A stretch of 45,126 nt of DNA from Prevotella sp. (GTDB lineage: Bacteria; Bacteroidota; Bacteroidia; Bacteroidales; Bacteroidaceae), in assembly GCA_016291595.1 (NCBI GenBank), contig JAEEXN010000014.1, positions 1-45,126 of the forward strand, read 5' to 3'. Made by a program: the position numbers and the translations under genes. Of the stretch, positions 1-6,820 are shown one piece after another. The notes under the pieces were generated by a model. That model saw only the letters and a program-made list of their open reading frames with translations. It was not told the DNA's origin and searched no databases. Position 1 is the stretch's first letter, and each line of letters begins with the position of its first letter.

Positions 1-2768
1 AGGCTGGTGACTACTTTAAGCTTAAGGCCAGCGATCATGGGCAATATAATGCGTCTGCCCCTGGAGCAGGTGCGTTATCCAATGGAGAAGTTATCTATTA
101 CATTGAGTCTCCTATATGGGCTGTGAATTCTTCTTCTGAGAATGCTAATAAGAATCCTATCGGTTACCGCATCATCGGTGCACAGTTTGACTATACTGGT
201 GGTAATGTGAAATTCCCGGCAGTATTCAAAATCCAATATGAATCTACAGGACATAGTGCGGATCAAAATGGTACATATGGTCTGAACTTATATAACGGTG
301 CAATTGCATATAACTGGAATTATCAGTCCGAGTGGAGAATCGACGATGATGGATATATCTATAATGGTCAATACTATCTACAAGCTGGAAATAGTAATAC
401 TAGTACTACTCTAAGCGTAACAACTACGAAGCCAAATGCAACTAGGGGTACTTTTGAGGTTGTTACTAATAACGGTGTAAAGCAGATTCGCAGAAAAGTT
501 AATACTAACTATTATATAGGTTGGGAAGAACCAACTTCTTGGGGTCAATGGACTGGTGCAAGAAACGCAGTTCTTACAAATAACGCTAATAGACGAGCTT
601 TTTACACAGAGTTGTCACACGCATTCTCAGAGAATATTCCTCAATACACCTTCAATATCTATGACAAGACCGGTACTACGGTGGAAAAGACCGTCACTGT
701 AAATGGCACCAGCGGAACTCTTTCTATCGATGGTCTGAACAACGATGCCGTGAAGATTGGTGTAATTGGTACAGGTATTATTAAGGGGCATGTTACTCTG
801 CAGGCTCTTGATCCGTATATCGACCATATCGATATCGTATGTCAGGAGCAGGGCACTAATAACGGAGGTAAACTGACACAGCAGTTCACTGCTACCGACT
901 TCTCCGTACGCGGCGGTAAGTTTACTTTCTATGTGCCGGAGGATTTCACGTTCCCCGCCCAGTTCACCTTCGAGAACCTCTACAGCAAGTATGGTGATGA
1001 GACCTACTACAATACTCCGTCAACTAATCACGGCCGTTACTTCTTTATGGGATCTACTTACGGCGACTCAAATGATAATGTGTATGGTCGCAGTGAAAGT
1101 GCGTCTTACACCACAAAAATCGCCTGCTTGAAGCCTGGTGACAAGAAATTTACGTTCAACAATGCTGCAACGGCAACTGCTAATCCGGGTACTCAATATG
1201 AGGAATATCCATTCTCTAAAGCTCTCTATGCATCGAAAGTAAATGGATCATTCACGGATTTTCTCTTTACTCAGGATGAGATGACCGACGGTACGACAAA
1301 GACCGCATATCTGTTCACCTGCGATGAGACTCGTTACAACATTGCTCCGACAACGGCTACCCAGCATGTCTATTACGCATTCTATGAGATGACAATAGAT
1401 ATGAAAAAGAAGACATACCAACCTGTATTTGGCTGGGAGAAGGTGTATGCTAAAGATAATACTTTTTATAGTGTCAATGATACGTACAAGACTGATGCCA
1501 TGTTTGGATTGAAGGTCACAACCGAGTCAGTAACGGATGACCAGGGTACACATAGCGGATACGTGACAGTGAGTCAGATCAAGGATAACATTGCAAGTCA
1601 TTTGACAGGAGGTACCGATGCTCCTTCAAGCATGGACCAGATCCTGTATATCGACGCTAGTGACCTGATGAACATCGTGGAGAATCAGAAAAATAACACT
1701 ACTCACAAATTAAGTGAATTGAAGCAAGGCCTTGCTGCAAATGCGCTGATCTATCTGCCATACGGCTCTACCAGTAGTGATGACAACTATGCCTACAATA
1801 CGATCGCTCAATACGGTGAGACCCCGATCTTCCGCGGTGCTAGCAATATTGTGCTGACCGACAAGAATCCGTTCTATGCAAAGTATGGTATTCAGGTCGA
1901 TGCAGCCAAGTCAGCTATTTATACCCGTAAGTTGACGAAGAGCACCTACACGACAGAGGATTATGCAACAGTAATCATGCCGTTTACCATCAAGTTTGAC
2001 GAAGGTGATCCTGGTGTCAAGACTGATGTGAATTATGGTAAGTTTATATTCTTGCAGATGAATGAGGAGAATGCAACTAGTGATGACGCATATAACTACC
2101 GTCCCGCTGCATTCTTTAGTAAAGCTACAGGAACCCAGGTCGAGGCCAACACTCCATATGCCTTGCATGTTGAGAGCAAGGGCGAGTCTGAGGACTGCTT
2201 CACGCTGAGACAGTATGGCTCAAACATCGTAGCTACACCTGCAGCCGCCAAGAGTGGTAACTCTCTCTTCTCGGCAACTGCAATTACATCTACAGGGAAT
2301 CTGACAGACAAGGACGGTAAAGAAAATTCATATTCATTCAGCCATAAGGGTTCGTTCAGCGGATATAAGATTCCTAAGGAAAGCCCGAAGACTTTCTACT
2401 TCGCAAATGGTGGATTCTACTCTTCTGCAGAATTGAATAAGAACTACTCGACAGTGGATCTTCTTCCGTTCCGTGCGGTTTATGAGGTGCTCTCTGGTGG
2501 CAGTGCCAAGGTTGGCTTCCTGCACTTCATTGAGGGTGAGAACAACACTACCGGTATCGTTGACATCCAGAAGAAGAACTACTACTCTGGAATTACGACA
2601 GGCGATGGCACCATCACCATCACGGCTGATGCCGCAGGCACCTATCGCATCTTCTCTGCCGCAGGCCAGACTGCCAACACAGTTGTCCTGAAGGCTGGTG
2701 AGACCCGTACGGTAAATGTTCCTGCCGGAGTTTACCTCGTGAATGGTGTGAAAGTATTGGTTAAGTAA
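1..2768 (+). CDS. Large secreted surface protein, 5' end outside window
   Basis: The reading frame is open from the first bases of the window, so the GTG near 123 is internal and the true start lies upstream. More than 920 residues are visible. I do not recognise a catalytic domain. The protein is rich in Asn, Thr, Tyr and Gly, as is usual for exported Bacteroidota surface proteins. The last about 75 residues form a small beta domain ending in GVYLVNGVKVLVK, which resembles the C-terminal sorting tails of type IX secretion substrates; that suggests delivery to the cell surface (inference). The first 600 bases look more AT-rich than the rest, which could reflect a swapped or fast-evolving N-terminal region. 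It is followed 20 bp later by a 58-codon acidic gene, probably in the same transcript. Function unknown. Confidence 0.8.
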   Translation, partial: AGDYFKLKASDHGQYNASAPGAGALSNGEVIYYIESPIWAVNSSSENANKNPIGYRIIGAQFDYTGGNVKFPAVFKIQYESTGHSADQNGTYGLNLYNGAIAYNWNYQSEWRIDDDGYIYNGQYYLQAGNSNTSTTLSVTTTKPNATRGTFEVVTNNGVKQIRRKVNTNYYIGWEEPTSWGQWTGARNAVLTNNANRRAFYTELSHAFSENIPQYTFNIYDKTGTTVEKTVTVNGTSGTLSIDGLNNDAVKIGVIGTGIIKGHVTLQALDPYIDHIDIVCQEQGTNNGGKLTQQFTATDFSVRGGKFTFYVPEDFTFPAQFTFENLYSKYGDETYYNTPSTNHGRYFFMGSTYGDSNDNVYGRSESASYTTKIACLKPGDKKFTFNNAATATANPGTQYEEYPFSKALYASKVNGSFTDFLFTQDEMTDGTTKTAYLFTCDETRYNIAPTTATQHVYYAFYEMTIDMKKKTYQPVFGWEKVYAKDNTFYSVNDTYKTDAMFGLKVTTESVTDDQGTHSGYVTVSQIKDNIASHLTGGTDAPSSMDQILYIDASDLMNIVENQKNNTTHKLSELKQGLAANALIYLPYGSTSSDDNYAYNTIAQYGETPIFRGASNIVLTDKNPFYAKYGIQVDAAKSAIYTRKLTKSTYTTEDYATVIMPFTIKFDEGDPGVKTDVNYGKFIFLQMNEENATSDDAYNYRPAAFFSKATGTQVEANTPYALHVESKGESEDCFTLRQYGSNIVATPAAAKSGNSLFSATAITSTGNLTDKDGKENSYSFSHKGSFSGYKIPKESPKTFYFANGGFYSSAELNKNYSTVDLLPFRAVYEVLSGGSAKVGFLHFIEGENNTTGIVDIQKKNYYSGITTGDGTITITADAAGTYRIFSAAGQTANTVVLKAGETRTVNVPAGVYLVNGVKVLVK

Positions 2769-2788
2769 TTATTAAAGAAAGAAGTCTT

Positions 2789-2965
2789 ATGAAAAAGATA
2801 TATTTAAAACCAATGGTGGAGGTAACGCAACTCCTGACAGATGGGATTATGCAGGATGGTCACTCCAATAATATGCCTACTGCCAAGCAAGGTTTCTTCG
2901 ACGATGATGATATGGATGACATCAAGGAAAATAATCTTTGGGACGATGATCCCTTTGGAGAGTAA
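2789..2965 (+). CDS. Small acidic protein, 58 aa
   Basis: This is an ATG-to-TAA frame of 58 codons lying 20 bp after the large surface protein. It begins MKKIYLKPMVEVTQLL, a start shared by many very short Bacteroidota proteins that sit beside surface-protein genes, as I recall that group. The C-terminal half is strongly acidic, with a DDDDMDD run and the ending WDDDPFGE. No signal peptide or membrane segment is visible. A good hairpin terminator follows 24 bp downstream, so it is probably the last gene of the surface-protein transcript. Function unknown. It might be a chaperone, a marker or a peptide precursor, but nothing in the sequence decides between these. Confidence 0.65.
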   Translation: MKKIYLKPMVEVTQLLTDGIMQDGHSNNMPTAKQGFFDDDDMDDIKENNLWDDDPFGE

Positions 2966-2989
2966 TCATTCTTGAAGTATAATTGTTGT

Positions 2990-3015
2990 TATCGGGCAGG
3001 GTCACCTGCCCGATA
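2990..3015 (+). terminator. Hairpin terminator after the small acidic gene
   Basis: A perfect 11 bp stem (TATCGGGCAGG and its complement) with a GTCA loop is followed shortly by a T-rich stretch. It separates the surface-protein transcript from the lipoprotein gene at 3066. Confidence 0.7.
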
Positions 3016-3065
3016 CAACATTTTCACTTGTTCGGGCATATTTAGGTTTTAATTGGAGACAAAGA

Positions 3066-3881
3066 ATGTACAGGCTAAGTTCAAATAGTATTTTTGAATG
3101 GAAGTGGTTGCTGATCATTGCCCTTGTCTGGAGTGTCGCATCGTGTTCTGACGACGATCCGATAGAGCGCGAGGACGAGCGATGGTATGAGGATGAGGCA
3201 ACGCTGAGGTCCGACTTTGCTCACGCGCTGGCCGAAGCCCCATGGCCCGACGACTCAAAAGTGTCGAAAAACCTCATGCCCATTAGTGAAGAGAACAAGG
3301 ACCTTGAGTGGATTACGATTAAGGGCAAGCGGATGGTGTTGGTATGCGCGATGCTGAACCACAGCAATTTGCGTTTCTGGCAGGCTACAGATACCTTCCG
3401 TCTGTCGAAACAGACAGGATTATATGTGTCGATACCAGCCGACTGGAAACAGCGCGCCGGCCAGTATGCCCGCTATGACTCCATCGCCTCGCGCTACCGC
3501 ATGATTCAGATGCTCGGGCTATGGCCCAGTTGTGATTACGACACGATGGTGGAGTTCTATGTTGATGCAGCTTATCTGTTCCGTCCGGCCCATGACCCGT
3601 CGATCTCTACGACGACATGCGGAACGGCTTTCCCTCTGTGGGCTGATGAGAACTATACCGTCGGGGAGACAAAGTTCCGTGAGTGGTTTGCTTATCAGAG
3701 CAGCGTTGCCTATAGTGGAGAATATGCCTGCCCGTGGACTCAATTGGGTTATACCTATGACTGGCACCATGGTGCCTCACGCGAAGGCCTCTCCGAATAT
3801 GTTGCCACTTATAACGCACTTGCGTTGATTAAGAAGATACAAGGTTCTTGGACTTTCATCCGCGAGGAAGTAAATCCGTGA
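3066..3881 (+). CDS. Surface lipoprotein of unknown function
   Basis: The 271-residue protein has a hydrophobic segment at about residues 13-26 ending SVASC, a lipobox with Cys27. The next residues are SDDD, which match the acidic export signal that sends Bacteroidota lipoproteins to the outer face of the outer membrane. The mature part contains EAPWPDDSKVSKNLMP, FYVDAAYLFRP and CPWTQLGYTYDW. I associate these with an uncharacterised Prevotella/Bacteroides lipoprotein family, but I cannot name an enzyme or fold. It follows the large surface protein and the small acidic gene, so the three may serve one surface function, although a terminator separates it from them. No Bacteroidota promoter is obvious upstream. 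Confidence 0.75.
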   Translation: MYRLSSNSIFEWKWLLIIALVWSVASCSDDDPIEREDERWYEDEATLRSDFAHALAEAPWPDDSKVSKNLMPISEENKDLEWITIKGKRMVLVCAMLNHSNLRFWQATDTFRLSKQTGLYVSIPADWKQRAGQYARYDSIASRYRMIQMLGLWPSCDYDTMVEFYVDAAYLFRPAHDPSISTTTCGTAFPLWADENYTVGETKFREWFAYQSSVAYSGEYACPWTQLGYTYDWHHGASREGLSEYVATYNALALIKKIQGSWTFIREEVNP

Positions 3882-3969
3882 ATTTCATTTAGTTTATAAT
3901 CATGACGACTATTGCCAGACAGAAATGTTAAGGCAAAATAGAACAATTTTTATAGTATCAATTATTTAG

Positions 3970-4005
3970 AAAAAGGTTTCTGGCCGTGAGGCGGGAAACC
4001 TTTTT
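3970..4005 (+). terminator. Rho-independent terminator after the lipoprotein gene
   Basis: AAAAAGGTTTC at 3970-3980 pairs with GAAACCTTTTT at 3995-4005. The A-run/T-run flanks suit termination in either direction. Confidence 0.75.
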
Positions 4006-4029
4006 CATTGTTTATAGGGAGCCCCAGTT

Positions 4030-4435
4030 TAGTTCAAGGTTCAAAGTTCAAGGTTTAAAGTTCAATGCGCAGCAGCGCGTTCAAAGTTCAAGTATTTTGC
4101 CCACAGAGGGCGGCGGAGCCGCAGTTCAAAGTTCAAAGTTCAAGGTTCAAAGTCTTTCCTACAGATTTTCACAAATTTTTTATACGCTTCGCGTAGAAAT
4201 CTATCAAACTACCGCTAACGCGGGAAATCTAACAAACTATCTTTCTGAGATTATAGTCTAATTGTATTATTCTCAATATCAAGTGGTTATAAGGTGTTTA
4301 TGAAATTACAAGAAATAGAAAATATGTGAAAATCTGTGTTAATCTGTGGGCAACTTTTAAACCGGCAGCTTCGCTGCTTTTGTCAGTGGGCGGTCTTTAA
4401 ACTTTAAACCTTAAACTTTAAACTTTTTACCCCAT
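4030..4435. repeat. Composite intergenic repeat: heptad tracts plus small hairpins, mirrored arms
   Basis: Tandem heptads of the GTTCAAA/GTTCAAG type run at about 4031-4065, 4080-4091 and 4123-4152. The same heptads in the opposite orientation (CTTTAAA/CCTTAAA) run at about 4393-4428. Inside these, a 24 bp sequence including CAGATTTTCACA near 4162 recurs inverted near 4325 with about 21 matches. Small hairpins are embedded: GCGGC/GCCGC (4110-4122), TACGC/GCGTA (4183-4195), CCGC/GCGG (4212-4223), GCAGC/GCTGC (4365-4377). The middle has a 28 bp direct repeat, each copy a hairpin plus GAAATCTA-CAAACTA. No gene is supported here. It fills the lipoprotein-integrase gap. Confidence 0.7.
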
Positions 4436-4439
4436 AGTC

Positions 4440-5450
4440 TTACTTCTTTCCTCGTTTTTCTTTTTTCAGTCGGTTGAGGATGAGGCGGTTAGCCTTTGCC
4501 AGTTCTTTGTCGTCAAGCTCGGTGATATAGATCTGGGTTGTGAGTGCGTTGGCATGCCCCAATGCACGGGAGATGACGTGTACGCCGACATTGTTCTTGT
4601 AGGCGATGCTCGCCCAGGTGTGGCGCGTCATATACGATGAGAGCGGCTTGTTGATGCCCGCCATCTCTGCCAGCATCTTCAGCTGGCGGTTGTAGGTTGT
4701 CAGTTTCGAGATGTACTGTCGCTGAATGTCGACCCTGCTGTTCATGTCGATGATGGGAAACACGTAGCGGCTGTCGGGATTGTCGTACTTCCGGATGATC
4801 TCTCGTATACACGGCTCCATCGGTACCGTAATCTGATGGCCCGTCTTATGTCGGGCATAGAAGATGGCGTCGTCGTCGACCTGGCTCTTGAGCAGCATCG
4901 ACATGTCGACAAAGGGCATGCCCATGGTGTAGAAACTGAAGAGGAACAGGTCGCGAGTCAGCTGCAATGGCGAGTCCTTTGGCAGCTGCAGACCCTGTAC
5001 CTTCTGTATCTCCTGCTCCGTGAGACTGCGCTTGCGCGTTTTCGTGTTACCGGTAAACACATTCCTGAATGGATCGCTGGTACTTCTCTTGGCTGATTTG
5101 GATACTTTGTGGTAGAGCGATCTGGCGGCACGCATATAACAAGAGATAGTGTTCATGGACAGACCCCGTTTCTTGAGCCATGTCTCATAGTTGCAGACAT
5201 TGGTGTAGGTGATGTCGCTGAGCAGGATGTCGCTGCCGCCGTTGTACTCTCTCATGGAGCGGAGCATCGTGAGATAGTTGTTTCTGGTCGCAAACGATGC
5301 CGCGTTGATATGGCGCTGGGCGGCTCTCCTGAACGTCAGAAGAGGCGTAGCTCTGCCGGCAGACTCTCTCTTGGGGGACCTGCCTCTCCGCTTTTCCTTC
5401 TTCTTGTCGTACTGCAAGTTAAAGATTTTCTTAAGACCTTCTATACTCAT
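4440..5450 (-). CDS. Tyrosine recombinase (phage-integrase family), stand-alone
   Basis: This 336-residue protein belongs to the Bacteroidota tyrosine recombinases. A basic N-terminal extension (residues 15-35) precedes a SAM-like core-binding domain (about 38-125) and the catalytic domain (about 140-320). Visible active-site residues are the beta-hairpin Lys in ARHKTGH (K202), Arg and His in MTRHTW (R276, H277), His in LGHA (H299) and the Tyr nucleophile in TQIYI (Y308). The first catalytic Arg is expected in the FYTxGM motif, where relatives have TRGM, but here residue 176 is Met. This may impair cleavage, or mark a divergent subfamily. No conjugation or phage genes lie nearby, so it looks like a solitary enzyme, possibly a DNA invertase. 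Inverted repeats lie on both sides (4030-4435 and 5749-5829). Confidence 0.85.
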   Translation of the reverse strand: MSIEGLKKIFNLQYDKKKEKRRGRSPKRESAGRATPLLTFRRAAQRHINAASFATRNNYLTMLRSMREYNGGSDILLSDITYTNVCNYETWLKKRGLSMNTISCYMRAARSLYHKVSKSAKRSTSDPFRNVFTGNTKTRKRSLTEQEIQKVQGLQLPKDSPLQLTRDLFLFSFYTMGMPFVDMSMLLKSQVDDDAIFYARHKTGHQITVPMEPCIREIIRKYDNPDSRYVFPIIDMNSRVDIQRQYISKLTTYNRQLKMLAEMAGINKPLSSYMTRHTWASIAYKNNVGVHVISRALGHANALTTQIYITELDDKELAKANRLILNRLKKEKRGKK

Positions 5451-5604
5451 ACCACCATATTTTATAATTGAACCATATTTACTAACACACTCACAAGATC
5501 ACCTGAAACAGATGACCCGCTTTTATAGTTCAATGATACGATGTGGCGAAGGGATGAGCTGCAATAATTGAGCTCATGAGTCAACAAATACAATAGAGTA
5601 ACGC

Positions 5605-5626
5605 GTTTTTAGCAGTAGCTAAAAAC
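5605..5626. other. Perfect 9 bp hairpin upstream of the recombinase
   Basis: GTTTTTAGC and GCTAAAAAC flank an AGTA loop. It could be a terminator or a protein site. The surrounding gap 5451-5868 is AT-rich and holds no gene that I can support. Confidence 0.45.
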
Positions 5627-5748
5627 CTTAGGATTTTTACTTTGATGTTATAGGTCACCGCAAATAAACAAAAAAAATCTCAACATGCAATAGAAAAAGT
5701 GTTTTTGTTAAACTTTTTTAACCGATATGTCAGCTCGCATAATAATTA

Positions 5749-5829
5749 CAGATGTTTGGTAAATCTATCCCGGAAAGGCAGTGGGAAGAAATGTTCCGTC
5801 TGTTCCGGGATGGTTTTACCAGACACCTG
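5749..5829. repeat. Long inverted repeat, 27 bp arms around a 27 bp centre
   Basis: The left arm 5749-5775 and right arm 5803-5829 are complementary at 23 of 27 positions, including GGTAAA and ATCCCGGAA blocks. The arms are longer than a normal terminator stem. It lies 40 bp beyond the stop of the nitroreductase gene and 300 bp upstream of the recombinase start, so it could be a terminator, a tiny MITE-like element or a recombination site. Confidence 0.6.
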
Positions 5830-5868
5830 TATGTGAAAATAAGCAGATTATCAGCTCTGAATGATGAA

Positions 5869-6606
5869 CTAGAAGAATCCCTGTTTGCGAAGCGCCTCAA
5901 GCAGACCGGCGGAGAGGGCCTCGTTGTCCTTACGGGTGTAGCGGCAGTCGGTAAATACCTGAGCCAGAGTCTCTTTTTGGTTGATGCGGACGAACTCCTG
6001 GTTCTCGGGAAGTTGCTCCTTGGCGGTGTAGTGGGCGTCGATATCGGCAGACGTATAGTCGTGGTACGTCTCATCGTGAATGATGGCAGCCAACGGCAGG
6101 CGGTCGGTGAGTGGCGGTTGCTCATCGGGCCATCCCAACGTGATAGTGGCTACGGGCATGACAAGTCGGGGCAGCTGCAGCGTGTCGATAATCATCTGCG
6201 GCATGTAGACGGTCGTTCCCAGATAGCACAAACCCAGACCTTCTTCCTCTGCCAAGTTACAGAAAGTCTGGCAATAGAGCAGGGCGTCGGTGGCTGCATT
6301 GATGAACGACAGGAGATTGTCGTAGCCGGGATCGGCCTTGCGGTTCTCGCACCACACGGTAGTGCGGCGGAAATCGGCGCAGAACGTCAGTACCACGGGA
6401 GCCTGAGTTACCATCGGCTGGTTGAAATGGGCTGGTGCCAGGCGTGCCTTCATCTGCTCATCGCGGGTGATGACCACACTATAGAGTTGCAGGTTGCCCA
6501 TGGTCTGTGTGCGCTCTGCCTCAGTCAACAATCTGGTTAGCAGCTCGTTGCTCACTTCTCTGTTTGAATATTTTCGGATACTTCTGCGTGTAAGGATAGT
6601 TTTCAT
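5869..6606 (-). CDS. Nitroreductase-family flavoprotein
   Basis: The 245-residue protein opens with TRRSIRKYSNREV, the FMN-phosphate-binding start of the nitroreductase fold. It continues with the usual helices and a glycine-rich EEEGLGLCYLGTTVY segment near residues 145-160. The C-terminal extension (about residues 185-245) wraps the partner subunit in NfsA/FRP-type enzymes. Family members are dimeric FMN oxidoreductases that use NAD(P)H to reduce nitro compounds, quinones or flavins; the natural substrate cannot be read from sequence. The gene stands alone, with its own promoter (6629-6659) divergent from nrdJ. A long inverted repeat follows its stop. The start ATG at 6606 agrees with the promoter position and the conserved N-terminus. 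Confidence 0.9.
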   Translation of the reverse strand: MKTILTRRSIRKYSNREVSNELLTRLLTEAERTQTMGNLQLYSVVITRDEQMKARLAPAHFNQPMVTQAPVVLTFCADFRRTTVWCENRKADPGYDNLLSFINAATDALLYCQTFCNLAEEEGLGLCYLGTTVYMPQMIIDTLQLPRLVMPVATITLGWPDEQPPLTDRLPLAAIIHDETYHDYTSADIDAHYTAKEQLPENQEFVRINQKETLAQVFTDCRYTRKDNEALSAGLLEALRKQGFF

Positions 6607-6628
6607 TTTTGGATAATTTTTTTGTTTG

Positions 6629-6659
6629 CAAAAATAGTAAACTTTTCCGGTTTGGGAAA
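6629..6659 (-). promoter_or_regulatory. Promoter for the nitroreductase gene
   Basis: On the minus strand there is TTTC, 19 bp, then TATTTTTG, which fits the Bacteroidota TTTG/TAnnTTTG pattern with one mismatch. It is about 20 bp from the start codon. Confidence 0.6.
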
Positions 6660-6764
6660 GTTTTATGTGAAAAAACTGTGTAAAGTAATTCTTTTTAAGA
6701 AAGAATGGCAGCCACTTTAAATGACGAAGTTTCCCGGAAAAAACAAAAATTTCTCATCTTTTCT

Positions 6765-6795
6765 TTTGTTTTTTGCTCGCTTATCCTTAACTTTG
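6765..6795 (+). promoter_or_regulatory. Promoter for nrdJ
   Basis: TTTG (6765-6768), 19 bp, TAACTTTG (6788-6795) is an exact fit to the Bacteroidota vegetative promoter. The spacer contains TTTTTTGCTCGCTTAT, shared with the thiamine operon promoter at 20559-20589. Confidence 0.85.
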
Positions 6796-6820
6796 TAGGC
6801 AAAATAATATAATCGTACTC

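Noticed and set aside
3986..4261. 91-codon frame after the lipoprotein gene
   Set aside because: It is a translation of the GTTCAAA heptad tracts and starts inside a terminator.
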